Source: Bacteroidota bacterium
GTDB lineage: Bacteria > Bacteroidota > Ignavibacteria > UBA10030 > UBA6906
Assembly (NCBI GenBank): GCA_019637975.1
Contig: JAHBUR010000016.1
Coordinates: 1 to 64,000, forward strand
Reading direction: 5' to 3'
Length of the DNA: 64,000 nucleotides
The first letter of the stretch is position 1. Each line of letters starts with the position of its first letter. The notes under the pieces were generated by a model. It was not told the origin of the DNA. It saw nothing but the letters and a program-made list of their open reading frames with translations, and did no database searches. The position numbers and the translations under genes were made by a program. Positions 42,573-52,815 of the stretch are shown in pieces.

Positions 42573-44954
42573 ATGCAATCAGATTCGCTACCAGGAGGCG
42601 GGCCGCTGTACAGCGATCAGCTCGACGCGATTCCCAATCAATTACCGGTTTTGCCGCTTCGCGATGTTGTGGTCTTCCCGTATATGATTTTCCCCGTGCT
42701 TGTGGGGCGTGAGTCGTCACTCAAGGCCGTAAACGAAGCTCTTGAGCGCGACAAGTTCATTTTTCTCGCTGCGCAGCGCAACTCTGTGACGGAAGAACCC
42801 GGCATCGAGGATATCTATCACGAAGGCACGATAGCGAAGATCATTCAGATCCTCAAACTTCCCAATGGTTTAATGAAGATTCTGGTTGATGGTGTTGTCC
42901 AAGCCTCAGTCAAACGATTCATCTCCAACGGCAAATTTCTCGAAGCTGAACTCCAGATCAATTTCGACCACGTGGTAATGGACTCGGAACTCGATGCGCT
43001 ATTGCGTCATACGTCGAGCTTGTTTGCGGAGTATGTTCATCTCAACCGCAATGTGCCGAGCGAAGTATTGCTTGCGTTCGAGAACACGAAAGACGTACAG
43101 CGAAAGGTGTTCTACATCGCGTCGAACATCCTGCAGAATGTGGATGTCAAGCAGAAAGTCCTGCAAATCACCGCGACGCGCGAGCAACTGCACGAGTTGA
43201 TACGGATTCTGAATTCCGAAAACGATGTTCTCAAAATTGAGAAGGAGATTGATTCGAAGGTTCATGACAACATTGCCAAGTCGCAGCGGAAGTTCTTCAT
43301 CCAGGAACAGATCAGGATCCTTCAGGATGAATTGGGAGATGAAGACTCCTCTCCCGAGCTCCTGAAGCTTCGCGACGATATCAGGAAAGCAAAGATGCCG
43401 AAACCGGTGGAGGAAAAGGCCGCCGAAGAGTTCGGAAAATTGAAGAAAACACCGCCCCTCTCACCTGAATCGACCGTCATCCGGAGCTATCTCGACTGGA
43501 TGGTAAATGTTCCGTGGCACAAGCGAACCAAGGACAACCTGAATGTTGAACACGTCAAAGCAATTCTGGATGAAGATCATTTCGGACTCGACAAGCCGAA
43601 AGAGAGAATCCTGGAACACATCGCCGTACTGAATCTTGTACGCGAAATGAAGGGGCAGATCCTGTGCTTTGTCGGCCCGCCCGGTGTCGGCAAAACGTCC
43701 CTTGCGAAATCAATCGCCCGAGCGCTTGGGCGCAAGCTTGTGCGCATTTCACTCGGTGGCGTACGCGACGAGGCGGAAATTCGAGGGCATCGCAGAACGT
43801 ACATCGGATCCATGCCCGGCAAAATCATCCAATCAATGAAACGGGCCGGTGTCATCAATCCTGTGATTCTGCTGGATGAAGTTGACAAGATGAGCATGGA
43901 TTTCCGCGGTGATCCTTCATCCGCACTGCTTGAGGTTCTTGATCCCGAACAAAACTCAACGTTCAACGATCACTATCTCGATGTTGACTACGATCTCTCG
44001 CATGTCATGTTCATTACAACGGCAAACGTCCGGTATCAAATACCGCTGCCATTGCAGGATCGGATGGAGATTATCGAGCTTGCGGGGTACCTGCAGCACG
44101 ACAAGCGCGAAATTGCGAAGCGACATATTCTTCCGAAGCAGTTGGAAGAGCATGGCCTCACAAAGAACAACATCGAATTTCAGGACACTGCGATAGATCG
44201 AGTCATCGCAGCGTACACGCGAGAGGCGGGCGTGCGCAATCTCGAACGTGAACTGGCATCGGTTTGCCGGAAAATCGCGAAGGAAATCGTTGTGGGAAAC
44301 CAGAAGAACGGGAAGAAAGAAAGGCAGAGTACGGTTCCTGCGGTAACTCCCGAAAAGGTGGAAGAGTATCTTGGCGTTCCCAAGTTCCGCAGCCGGTTGC
44401 GAGCCGAGACGAACCGCGTCGGTTCGGTAACAGGGCTGGCATGGACGAGTGTCGGCGGCGACATTCTGCATGTTGATGTGACTATCATGAACGGGAAGGA
44501 CAAGCTGACGCTGACCGGGCAATTGGGCGACGTGATGAAAGAGTCGGCGCAAGCGGCCCTCAGTTATCTTCGGTCCAATGCCGAGTCGCTTGGACTTGGG
44601 GCCGACTTCTACAGAGACAAAGAGATTCACATTCACTTACCTGAAGGTGCAATACCGAAAGACGGGCCGTCGGCAGGCATAACAATGGTTATGGCGATGT
44701 ACTCCGCTGTGAGCGGCAAACCTGCACGGGCTGAAGTGGCGATGACGGGTGAAATTACGTTGCGCGGCGAAGTTCTGGCCATCGGCGGGTTGAATGAAAA
44801 GCTTATTGCTGCACAGCGAAGCGGCATTACCACGGTTCTGATTCCTCAGGAGAATGTGAAGGACCTGACGGAAATTCAGGCGAAGGTGAAGGAAGGATTG
44901 TCGATCATTCCGATCAACAAAATCGAGGAAGCGCTTCAATACGTCTTCCCGTGA
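42573..44954 (+). CDS. lon: ATP-dependent protease Lon
   Basis: Degrades misfolded and regulatory proteins. 793 residues from ATG 42573; an earlier GTG at 42519 would fall inside the hairpin at 42514-42540. The N-terminal substrate-binding domain opens QLPVLPLRDVVVFPYMIFPV. Walker A GPPGVGKT and Walker B VILLDEVDKM fall in the AAA+ domain, and the serine-lysine dyad in KDGPSAGITMVMAMYS and LNEKLIAAQRSG. Ends VFP. Size and motifs are those of standard LonA. dnaX follows 33 bp downstream. Confidence 0.97.
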   Translation: MQSDSLPGGGPLYSDQLDAIPNQLPVLPLRDVVVFPYMIFPVLVGRESSLKAVNEALERDKFIFLAAQRNSVTEEPGIEDIYHEGTIAKIIQILKLPNGLMKILVDGVVQASVKRFISNGKFLEAELQINFDHVVMDSELDALLRHTSSLFAEYVHLNRNVPSEVLLAFENTKDVQRKVFYIASNILQNVDVKQKVLQITATREQLHELIRILNSENDVLKIEKEIDSKVHDNIAKSQRKFFIQEQIRILQDELGDEDSSPELLKLRDDIRKAKMPKPVEEKAAEEFGKLKKTPPLSPESTVIRSYLDWMVNVPWHKRTKDNLNVEHVKAILDEDHFGLDKPKERILEHIAVLNLVREMKGQILCFVGPPGVGKTSLAKSIARALGRKLVRISLGGVRDEAEIRGHRRTYIGSMPGKIIQSMKRAGVINPVILLDEVDKMSMDFRGDPSSALLEVLDPEQNSTFNDHYLDVDYDLSHVMFITTANVRYQIPLPLQDRMEIIELAGYLQHDKREIAKRHILPKQLEEHGLTKNNIEFQDTAIDRVIAAYTREAGVRNLERELASVCRKIAKEIVVGNQKNGKKERQSTVPAVTPEKVEEYLGVPKFRSRLRAETNRVGSVTGLAWTSVGGDILHVDVTIMNGKDKLTLTGQLGDVMKESAQAALSYLRSNAESLGLGADFYRDKEIHIHLPEGAIPKDGPSAGITMVMAMYSAVSGKPARAEVAMTGEITLRGEVLAIGGLNEKLIAAQRSGITTVLIPQENVKDLTEIQAKVKEGLSIIPINKIEEALQYVFP

Positions 44955-44987
44955 TAGAGTTTTCATTTTTCTTTTTTTTTTTGATCT

Positions 44988-46721
44988 ATGAGTGATTACA
45001 TCGTTACCGCCCGCAAGTATCGTCCGATGAAGTTCGACGATGTTGAAGCGCAGGGCCATGTGACGCAAACGCTGAAGAATGCCATCAAGCAGAAACGTCT
45101 TGCACACGCATATCTGTTTGCCGGGCCGCGCGGTGTCGGAAAGACTACTACCGCCCGTTTACTTGCGAAGCTTGTCAACTGTCGGAATCCGACCGCCGAT
45201 CTCGAGCCTGATAATACGTGCGATCTCTGCCGTGAGATTACGGAGGGAAGAAGCTTTGATGTTCTTGAAATCGATGGCGCCTCGAATCGCGGAGTCGAGG
45301 AAATTCGGAATCTTCGCGAGTCGGTCCGGTACGCCCCCGCCAAGGGAGCATACAAAGTGTACATCATCGACGAAGTACACATGTTGACAAAGGAGGCATT
45401 CAATGCGCTTCTCAAAACGTTGGAAGAGCCGCCTCAGCATGTGATGTTCATCTTTGCGACAACTGAAATCCACAAACTTCCCGCTACCATCATTTCACGT
45501 TGCCAGCGATTCGATTTCCGCCGTATTTCAATTGAGGAGATTATGGCAAACCTCGGCAGCATTGCGAAGAAGGAGGGACTGGAGATTGACAATGACGCGC
45601 TGCTGTTGATTGCAAAGAAAGGCGACGGCTCGATGCGCGACTCGCAGAGCATCTTCGATCAGATTGTGGCGCTGTGCGGTTCAACGATTTCGAAGGACCA
45701 GATTCTGCAAGCGCTCAACATCGTCGATCAGGATTTCTATTTCCGTGTCACCGATCTCATCAAGGTGAAAAACACAAAAGGCGGGCTTGATCTCGTTCAG
45801 GATATCATGAACCGCGGCTACGATATCAAGGAATTTCTCGGTGGGTTGACGGAACATCTCCGCAATATCCTCACCACAGTAACAACGGGATCAACTGCAT
45901 TTATTGAAGAGTCCGATTTCTACAAACAGAAGTATGTCGAGGTGGCGAAACAGTTTACCGTTGCCGATGTGCTGCGGTTGCTGAAGTTTGTGAACAGTAC
46001 CGAGGCAGCCATCAAATGGAGTGCACAACCCCGCTTCAAGCTTGAGGCGGATATCGTTCAGTTGATTGCCCTGAACAGTGCCGCTGAAGTTGGAGAGGTT
46101 CTCAAGAAGATTGACGACTTGTCAAAAGGTATTCCGCAGGAGAAAAAAAAACTCCGTGAAGACAACCAGTTCCCGATAGCTAAAGCCTCCACGCCTTCCA
46201 TTGATGAACGGCAATCGGAAGCAGGTTGTTCCTCTCCTCAAACATCAACCACAACTTCACGATTTGCTGTACGCCAGACCTTTGTGCGTCCACCGGCGCA
46301 ACCGAAAAGCGAAAACTCCCCAGCCCTTGAAACCGCCGTACTGGCATCACTCTCGGAGGGGGAAGTTACTTCGCGATGGGATGAGTTCCTTGCCGAAGTT
46401 CGCCGCCAGCGTATTGCGGTGGGAACCGCGCTTGAGTCGGCAGACCTGCTGGGTGTCAGCGGCTCGACGATCCGTGTGCGTGCAAGCGATTTCACCGCCT
46501 CGTCGATAACCCGTAACAGGGAGCTTCTGGCGACCATTATTCAAAGAGTGTTCAATACGCGGGGTAGAATAGAAGTTGAGATCGGCCAGGAAAAGAAGGC
46601 ATCAATATCTCTCGATCCGCATTCCGCCTCCACAACTGAACTTCCGCCGCCGGACCAGTTGGAGAAGGAGCATCCTGTTATTAAAGCAATGATCCGTGAA
46701 CTTGGCGCCGAACCTTTTTGA
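44988..46721 (+). CDS. dnaX: DNA polymerase III subunit gamma/tau
   Basis: Clamp-loader ATPase. 577 residues: SDYIVTARKYRPMKFDDVEA, Walker A GPRGVGKTT, YIIDEVHML, SRCQRFDF, and a long variable C-terminal region. The zinc-binding loop is unusual: instead of the normal four cysteines it reads C...PDNTCDLC, with Asp where the first Cys of the CxxCxxC run should be (GAT codon), leaving three Cys. No programmed frameshift site was noticed. The start has no Shine-Dalgarno but a run of ten T upstream. Follows lon closely, so the two may be co-transcribed. Confidence 0.95.
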   Translation: MSDYIVTARKYRPMKFDDVEAQGHVTQTLKNAIKQKRLAHAYLFAGPRGVGKTTTARLLAKLVNCRNPTADLEPDNTCDLCREITEGRSFDVLEIDGASNRGVEEIRNLRESVRYAPAKGAYKVYIIDEVHMLTKEAFNALLKTLEEPPQHVMFIFATTEIHKLPATIISRCQRFDFRRISIEEIMANLGSIAKKEGLEIDNDALLLIAKKGDGSMRDSQSIFDQIVALCGSTISKDQILQALNIVDQDFYFRVTDLIKVKNTKGGLDLVQDIMNRGYDIKEFLGGLTEHLRNILTTVTTGSTAFIEESDFYKQKYVEVAKQFTVADVLRLLKFVNSTEAAIKWSAQPRFKLEADIVQLIALNSAAEVGEVLKKIDDLSKGIPQEKKKLREDNQFPIAKASTPSIDERQSEAGCSSPQTSTTTSRFAVRQTFVRPPAQPKSENSPALETAVLASLSEGEVTSRWDEFLAEVRRQRIAVGTALESADLLGVSGSTIRVRASDFTASSITRNRELLATIIQRVFNTRGRIEVEIGQEKKASISLDPHSASTTELPPPDQLEKEHPVIKAMIRELGAEPF

Positions 46722-46969
46722 CTGAAACGAATGTGAGGAAGGCCAAATGAGGACACCCGATTCTGAAATCAGCCTAATTCCGCTGTATTGTCGAGGTTCG
46801 GTGCCTGCGAATGTGATCTCGAACCTTGATTTTCAAGCCTCATTTTCTGATTATGAACCCACAAACTCAGGAGAGCCGTTACTGCAAGCATGATACAGTG
46901 CTGTATGTAGTTCACTGTAAACTCAATCCGTCCGGCTGACAGGCCGGTGTATTTTTCGAGAGGTGAAAG

Positions 46970-48028
46970 ATGAAAGCTCGTTGGTGTGCAATCGTGTTGT
47001 TGATGTGTGCCGCCTCTTCCGGGGCAATGGCCGGAGGCACGAGTGTGGCAAAGTATGCCGGGGAATTTACCTCGATCGGAGTCGGTGGAAGGGCTCTCGG
47101 TATGGGCGGCGCATTTGTGGCGCTTGCCAATGATGTGACTGCAGGATATTGGAATCCGGCCGGGCTCTCCCACATCATGTATCCGCAAGCGGCGTTGATG
47201 CACGAGGAACGCTTCGGGAGTGCCGTCAATTACGATTACGGCGCAATTGCATTTCCGCATGGAACGAACACGAGTTGGGGATTCAGCGTCATCCGCATTG
47301 GTGTTGATGATATTCAGGATACCCGCAATGCTGCAATTGATGCAAGCGGACGCTTGGTTGATTACCAGACGTACATTCAGAATCCGGAAAACTACCGGAT
47401 TGACCCGAGCCGCGTTACGTACTTCAATGCGGCCGATTGGGCATTCTTCTTCACCTACTCAAAGAAGCAGTCGGAAGATTTCTCGTACGGCGCAAGCCTC
47501 AAGGTGATCCGCCGTGAGTTAGGTGATGCGTCGGCAACAGGCTTGGGGCTCGACATCGGCGTGTGGTACATGCCGATGGATAACGTCATGTTGGGGGTAA
47601 ATCTTCAGGATATTACCACGACGTTTCTAGCGTGGAATACCGGCACGAACGAGTTGATTTCCCCGACGATGAAAATCGGCTCGGCATACTTCATCGAAGC
47701 ATTCGGCGGGCGGTTTGCACCGGCAATTGATTTTGATATCCGTTTTGAAAATCGCAAGTCGGCATCAACCTTTGCGCTCGGCCCGGTGAGCTTTGACGCG
47801 CATATCGGGACGGAGTTCATGTTCAAGAATGTTGTTGCATTCCGTGTCGGATACAACGATGTGAAGCAGGTCTCGTTTGGAGCGGGGCTGCATCTCCCGA
47901 AACTCAGCATCGACTATTCCTTTGCGCGGTTTGCACAATCCGCCGGAGATCGTCTTGATGATACCCACCGCATTTCGTTGATGTTCACACTCGAAGCCGA
48001 ACAGTTCAGGAGAGTGGACGGATACTGA
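46970..48028 (+). CDS. PorV/PorQ-family outer-membrane barrel
   Basis: 352 residues: signal peptide (RWCAIVLLMCAASSGAMAGG), then GVGGRALGMGGAFVALANDV and YWNPAGLSHIMYPQAALMHE, the signature of PorV/PorQ (UPF0164-like) barrels. PorV shuttles cargo in the type IX secretion system; PorQ-like paralogues are common. Two T9SS cargo proteins lie in this window. The last residues (LMFTLEAEQFRRVDGY) do not end in the usual Phe, so a tail may follow the last strand. Ribosome site GAGAGGTG. A weak hairpin (46932-46947) followed by TTTTT lies in the leader. Confidence 0.85.
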   Translation: MKARWCAIVLLMCAASSGAMAGGTSVAKYAGEFTSIGVGGRALGMGGAFVALANDVTAGYWNPAGLSHIMYPQAALMHEERFGSAVNYDYGAIAFPHGTNTSWGFSVIRIGVDDIQDTRNAAIDASGRLVDYQTYIQNPENYRIDPSRVTYFNAADWAFFFTYSKKQSEDFSYGASLKVIRRELGDASATGLGLDIGVWYMPMDNVMLGVNLQDITTTFLAWNTGTNELISPTMKIGSAYFIEAFGGRFAPAIDFDIRFENRKSASTFALGPVSFDAHIGTEFMFKNVVAFRVGYNDVKQVSFGAGLHLPKLSIDYSFARFAQSAGDRLDDTHRISLMFTLEAEQFRRVDGY

Positions 48029-48052
48029 AGTTGACTTGGTTGCGATAACGAG

Positions 48053-48079
48053 GGGTGTGTTCAGGCGTTGAGCACACCC
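48053..48079. terminator. Weak hairpin between convergent genes
   Basis: GGGTGTG and CACACCC form a 7-bp stem around 13 bases, between the PorV-like gene and the cyclase gene. No good T-tract, so the call is weak. Confidence 0.4.
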
Positions 48080-48101
48080 TTACTGTTTCAGGGGGGAAGT
48101 G

Positions 48102-50291
48102 CTACTTTGTTGTTAGTTCGAATACACCGCTCCAGTCGGCGGGAGGCGGATTTCGCTTGAAGAAACCTGCGCGTTCGGTGTATAGATGTGAAGGGTAGTC
48201 CTCTTTCCGAAGCATTGCCGCTTCACTGAATCTTCGTTCCGCTTCTTCCCATTTTCTCGATCGGTACAACATCAATCCTTCCGTGAACAACTGAACAAAT
48301 TGTTCCAGCGCAGGATCAAGATTCGCATCCCGTTGCTGAATCAACTCGAATGTTCGAACGGGTTCCGTGCGTCCTTTCACCGATAGCAAGTCGAGTTCAC
48401 GTCCGAGTATGTTGTGTTTCACAGCCTCATACGTTGTCTCGCTGACGATGATTTCCGTCCGATACACCTTGTTGGCTCCCTCGAGGCGAGAGGCGATATT
48501 CACACTATCCCCGATAACAGTATAATCGAATTTCTCCGCGCCGCCCATATTGCCGACAACCATTTCGCCCGTGTTAATGCCGATGCGCGTGTAAATCGGC
48601 GGTCTGCCATCCAGCTTCCAGCGATCACGGATTTGCCCGAGTTTGTGCTGCATTTCCAGAGCTGCGACACATGCACGCAAAGCGTGATCTTCTTGCGATA
48701 GCGGCGCTCCCCAGAATGCGATCACCGCATCGCCGAAAAACTTGTCAAGTGTGCCGTTGTTGCGGAGAATAATGCTCGACATTTCCCCGAAATATTCGTT
48801 CAACAATGCAACCAATGCATCGGATTCCATTTTCTCGGAAATCGATGTAAAGCCTTCAATATCACTGAACATTACAGTAAGCTGCTTGCGTTCTCCCCCC
48901 AACTTCAACTTCTCCGGGTTGGCTATCAGCTCATCAACAACAGTCGGATTGACGTACGTGCTGAACATTGTCTTGATCATGAGGCGCTGCTTGCGCTCGG
49001 TGACGAAGTGGTACCCCGTGCTTGCGACGTAGCCGCCAAGCACGGCCACGATGGGGCTGATCGCTGCCATAACAAACTGAGAGTGGATAAACAGCCACAG
49101 CGTTGCCGCTGCAATCACTGCAAGTTCGAGCATCACAAACAGAAAACCGAACAACTCAAAGACAAAATGCCGCTTGCTTCGCCCGCTTCTCAGAGCGGAG
49201 GTGACATAAAATGTGAAGAGGGAAAAGAACAGGACAAGGAGAATTTCCGACCGGGTTGATTGTTTGTACAGGAACCTGTTCTGGAGGATGCTCTCGACGA
49301 CGTTCGCGTGTATCTCCACACCATACATGAGATTGTCGCCGCGCTGCAACCCCTGTGCTATGGAGACGGGAAAGAGATCATGATCTTCTGGCAGCGTCGA
49401 GCCGACAAGAACAATTTTATCCGTAAACGTACCGTCATACCGGTACCCGTAATCGGGGTCGCTGAACGTGTTGATCGATTCGCCCGTTTCCGTTTCTTCA
49501 TTGGTGATGATGTCTTCGTCATCGATAACATCCGCGAACTTGACACGCCGGAATGTTCCGCTGGGGCCGAAGAAATTGATAAGCAGGGAAGAGGGATCGT
49601 ATTGCGGAATCATTCGCCCGGCATACGCGAAACGCTTCTCTTCAATTGTTGCAACATGTTGCGGCGGAAGTCCCAGGTATTTATTGAGAACGGCAAAGCC
49701 GAATGTCGGCACGCGAACAGTATTGTGCCGCCTGATATGTGTTGCCTCCCAGAACGGACTGTAGCGTCTGTGCACGCCATCCGGGTCGTTCCGGATATTG
49801 ACGAGCCCGAGCGAACTATCCACTGTGAAGAAGATGTTGCCAAAGTGTTCATCGGCTTCAACCAGTGCATAATCCTGCGGCTTCGTTTCCAGCTTGCCTG
49901 CCAGCACAACAATTCCCGCTTCGCGAATTGCCGCCCGGAGATCGTCGTCGTTTTCCGGGGACTGGACTTCCGCTTCACTCAGGATAATATCGATCCCGAC
50001 AGTCTTCGCACCTGCTGCTTTCAGATTTCGGACAAGACGGGCATAGTATGAGCGGGGCCACGGCCACCGATCGGGCAGCGACCTGTACGATTCATCGTTG
50101 ACTTCTACAAGTACGACATGGCTTGATTCACGCAAGGCGGGATATGTGCCGCGTACCTGAAAGCGGTAGTCCAGCGTTGCCATCTCGAGCCGTTGCACAA
50201 CTCCCAGCTGGAGGATATCATCATGCGTGAGAATGATGGTGAGCACGCCGACAACGATTGCAACCAGGAGTTTTCTGAGGTGCGGGTTCAT
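48102..50291 (-). CDS. CHASE2-domain adenylate/guanylate cyclase
   Basis: Membrane class III nucleotide cyclase. 729 residues: an N-terminal helix, an extracytoplasmic CHASE2 sensor domain (about 40-330; LLVEVNDESYRSLPD-like region), three further membrane helices (ILLVLFFSLFTFYVTSAL; FLFVMLELAVIAAATLWLF; VMAAISPIVAVLGGYVAS), then the cyclase domain. Metal Asp are seen in FSDIEGFT and KFFGDAVIAFWG, purine-binding Lys and Asp in EKFDYTVIGDSVN, and the Asn/Arg pair in VNIASRLEG. The K/D pair favours ATP as substrate. Seven bp separate it from the barrel gene upstream; FecR lies two genes up. Confidence 0.92.
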   Translation of the reverse strand: MNPHLRKLLVAIVVGVLTIILTHDDILQLGVVQRLEMATLDYRFQVRGTYPALRESSHVVLVEVNDESYRSLPDRWPWPRSYYARLVRNLKAAGAKTVGIDIILSEAEVQSPENDDDLRAAIREAGIVVLAGKLETKPQDYALVEADEHFGNIFFTVDSSLGLVNIRNDPDGVHRRYSPFWEATHIRRHNTVRVPTFGFAVLNKYLGLPPQHVATIEEKRFAYAGRMIPQYDPSSLLINFFGPSGTFRRVKFADVIDDEDIITNEETETGESINTFSDPDYGYRYDGTFTDKIVLVGSTLPEDHDLFPVSIAQGLQRGDNLMYGVEIHANVVESILQNRFLYKQSTRSEILLVLFFSLFTFYVTSALRSGRSKRHFVFELFGFLFVMLELAVIAAATLWLFIHSQFVMAAISPIVAVLGGYVASTGYHFVTERKQRLMIKTMFSTYVNPTVVDELIANPEKLKLGGERKQLTVMFSDIEGFTSISEKMESDALVALLNEYFGEMSSIILRNNGTLDKFFGDAVIAFWGAPLSQEDHALRACVAALEMQHKLGQIRDRWKLDGRPPIYTRIGINTGEMVVGNMGGAEKFDYTVIGDSVNIASRLEGANKVYRTEIIVSETTYEAVKHNILGRELDLLSVKGRTEPVRTFELIQQRDANLDPALEQFVQLFTEGLMLYRSRKWEEAERRFSEAAMLRKEDYPSHLYTERAGFFKRNPPPADWSGVFELTTK

Positions 50292-50297
50292 TGCACG

Positions 50298-52736
50298 TCA
50301 GAAATCGAAGCGATATTTGACGCTCCAGAAATCATCGTTCGGGAGGCCGATGTTCCCGAAGAGGCTGTACTGAAGGATGATGTTCATTGCTCGCGTCACA
50401 GCCCATTGCGTCGAAAGATCGACTGTGACCCGCTTGAAATCGCCGAACGTAGGACTGACGGTGCAGGAAACCGACGCAACATCATCGGGAAGAGTGTACA
50501 CGCCGTTGGCAAACACATTCGTGTACCGCAACCGCATGCGCGCCCCGAACGGCCCCGGGTAAGTATTGTAGTTGTGCGTGAACCCCATTGTGGTTTGCAG
50601 CGGTATCCGGTATCGCGAGTTGAGATTCAAAGCGACGGAGGTGTTGCGGACATCGAGGTTTTGCGGCGTGTAATCATTCCGTTGTGAACCCGAAAGGCTG
50701 ATTGATGCGGTATGCGACGCATGGAAGTTGAACCGCTGAGCAAGAAGAACAAAAATCCTGTTCGTCTGATCGTCCACCGCACCAATCACAAATCGCGGAG
50801 AAAGGTTGTTGATGTTTCGATAATGTGTGAACCCCACAGCGATGCTCGGTACGTTTGAACGCGGATCGTAGTTAACGGCAACATTGTACGTTGTGAAATG
50901 AGTTGTCACCGCTTTTGATTTGCTGGTATTGTCCGAAAGGCGCTCGTATCCGAGAGTGATGAAGAGATTCTGGGCCGGAAGCTTGATCCGATCGGTGATG
51001 TTAAATCCCGCAATGTCCGTTCTGAGGAACGTTTGCCCGAATGAATTGTAGTCGCTTCCCCGAAACTGATAGCTGATTCTGAATGCGTTATCGAAGTAAT
51101 TCAGAGCAAGGCCTACGTCGTAGGCAACTGTTGAGAGTTTCTTGAACGAAAGAGGCCGGAGATTGTCGTTGACCGTAATGAAGCTCTTCAGGATGTCCCG
51201 TGCGTTCTTGATGGCAGCAGCATCCTTCGTGTACACCGAGTCGATATACGCATCGGTGAAGTTGCCGCTTGAAATATCGTTATTGTATGCACTGAAGGCA
51301 AACTGTCCGGTCAGCTCGATTCTGCTGTTATCGAAGCGCGATAACAAATCTGCTCCCAGTACAAGATTCTCTTTGGGCCTCGTCCCGTACCGGATTGAAT
51401 TCATGTCATCTTTCGACTTCAACCAGGTGAAGCCGATTTGATATGTCTCGCCAGATCCGAAACTCGGTCGCACGGCAAAAAGGCTGCGCGAGTAGGTTCC
51501 GTAATTGTACTTTCCCCAGAGAACCGAATCGATTTTTGCGTATGCCGCGAGAGAGTCGAGCTGTTGTTCGTACGCCAGGTTTTCAATCGGAATGACCTTC
51601 AGGAGAGTTCCCTCAATATCACGGACTGTCTTTCCGGCAGCAACCTCAACGTTGAATTTGCCGAGCCTGATTGCAGAGTTCAGCCCGCGAACACGTTTTC
51701 CGTTCAGGATCAGACTCGGGAAGTAGGGGTAACTGTCGCCGTATCCCACAAGGAGCCATTTTGATTCCAATCCGGCGTAATATCTGTTTTGCGGCTGCCG
51801 ATTCAAGCGTTCATCCGACGTGACGAACGCATTGGCATTGAAACGCCACGCACCCTGGCTGCCGTTGAAGCGGAAGTTACCCCGATTGTACCATGTTTCT
51901 TCGCGGTTTACTTTCTCGCGCCTGAGCTCAAGATCAACGGATCCCGTTGATACAAATGCGGCACCCCCCCGCTCGGGGGGCTGTCCTTCAGCCAGCACGT
52001 TGAATGACGTTGTCACCTGTCGGTGCAATAATCCCTGGCGGTTGTACAACAAAACGGAAGCTGTGTAACGCCCCGGCTTGAGAGTGACTCCGTGATTGGT
52101 CGGAACATACACGAGAATGTCATCACTGATAACAATATGGCGCGTGACATTTGTATTATTCAGAAAGAGTTGAGTCGCCCGCTTGACAACCATCGTGTCT
52201 GCTCTGAACATCGACACGGAAATCAGCACATCGTTTGCCTCATAGGAGGCGTTTGGTTCAGGACTGAGGAATACCGCTTGTACATCATCCTCCTTCTTCA
52301 TAACAGGAAGCTGGAGGGTTTTCCCGGGTGCATTGGTAAGCGGGTCCGGGCTTTCGCTTACAGGGTATGACTCGAGTTGACCCGAACGATTGACGAGCAC
52401 GATATAATATTCAAGGAACGGCGGTGATACATGCCTGGGAGGAATTCGTGCGATTGCCGTGTTTCCTAACAGCTCCATCTCCACCCTGGTCCAGCCCGAT
52501 TCGGTAAATGAGCGGTAGAGAAAGTATACGCGTTCTATGGTTTCTCCATGGCGCAGCTCGGCACGGACTACCAACGGTGATCCGCTAACAGCTTCAGATG
52601 GTGAGAACGAGGAGATGCTCGTTGAAACCTGGGCCTGTAGAGTTGATATACTGATGAGAAGAGAACAGAGCAGAACAAGAGTATGCAGAACACGGCAACG
52701 GCACCTCGATAGGGTCGGCGAAAAGCCAATTGTCAT
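50298..52736 (-). CDS. Large outer-membrane protein of unknown family
   Basis: 812 residues: signal peptide (VLHTLVLLCSLLISISTLQAQ), two immunoglobulin-like beta domains in the first 280 residues (for example FSPSEAVSGSPLVVRAELRH), then about 500 residues of amphipathic strands (FNVEVAAGKTVRDIEG; AFRISYQFRGSDYNSFGQ; VALNLNSRYRIPLQTTMGFT) ending in WSVKYRFDF. This looks like a barrel of more than 20 strands with an exposed N-terminal part. Not recognised as a known family. It lies between FecR and cyclase genes, which suggests a shared sensor/effector role. Confidence 0.7.
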   Translation of the reverse strand: MTIGFSPTLSRCRCRVLHTLVLLCSLLISISTLQAQVSTSISSFSPSEAVSGSPLVVRAELRHGETIERVYFLYRSFTESGWTRVEMELLGNTAIARIPPRHVSPPFLEYYIVLVNRSGQLESYPVSESPDPLTNAPGKTLQLPVMKKEDDVQAVFLSPEPNASYEANDVLISVSMFRADTMVVKRATQLFLNNTNVTRHIVISDDILVYVPTNHGVTLKPGRYTASVLLYNRQGLLHRQVTTSFNVLAEGQPPERGGAAFVSTGSVDLELRREKVNREETWYNRGNFRFNGSQGAWRFNANAFVTSDERLNRQPQNRYYAGLESKWLLVGYGDSYPYFPSLILNGKRVRGLNSAIRLGKFNVEVAAGKTVRDIEGTLLKVIPIENLAYEQQLDSLAAYAKIDSVLWGKYNYGTYSRSLFAVRPSFGSGETYQIGFTWLKSKDDMNSIRYGTRPKENLVLGADLLSRFDNSRIELTGQFAFSAYNNDISSGNFTDAYIDSVYTKDAAAIKNARDILKSFITVNDNLRPLSFKKLSTVAYDVGLALNYFDNAFRISYQFRGSDYNSFGQTFLRTDIAGFNITDRIKLPAQNLFITLGYERLSDNTSKSKAVTTHFTTYNVAVNYDPRSNVPSIAVGFTHYRNINNLSPRFVIGAVDDQTNRIFVLLAQRFNFHASHTASISLSGSQRNDYTPQNLDVRNTSVALNLNSRYRIPLQTTMGFTHNYNTYPGPFGARMRLRYTNVFANGVYTLPDDVASVSCTVSPTFGDFKRVTVDLSTQWAVTRAMNIILQYSLFGNIGLPNDDFWSVKYRFDF

Positions 52737-52758
52737 TGTATCTAAGAGGAGAATGATT

Positions 52759-52796
52759 CAAAAAAAAGCCCTGCAGAACATCACATCCACAGGGCT
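52759..52796 (-). terminator. Intrinsic terminator after the FecR gene
   Basis: AGCCCTG and CAGGGCT arms with a 16-base loop; on the minus strand the second arm is followed by seven T. Placed between the FecR gene (52816) and the barrel gene (52736), so the two may be partly uncoupled. Confidence 0.75.
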
Positions 52797-52815
52797 ACTC
52801 GCGTGTGAACGTCAC

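Noticed and set aside
46790-46835. tRNA-like or regulatory stem before the PorV-like gene
   Set aside because: An 8-bp arm with GTTCG occurs, but no cloverleaf and no acceptor stem can be drawn.
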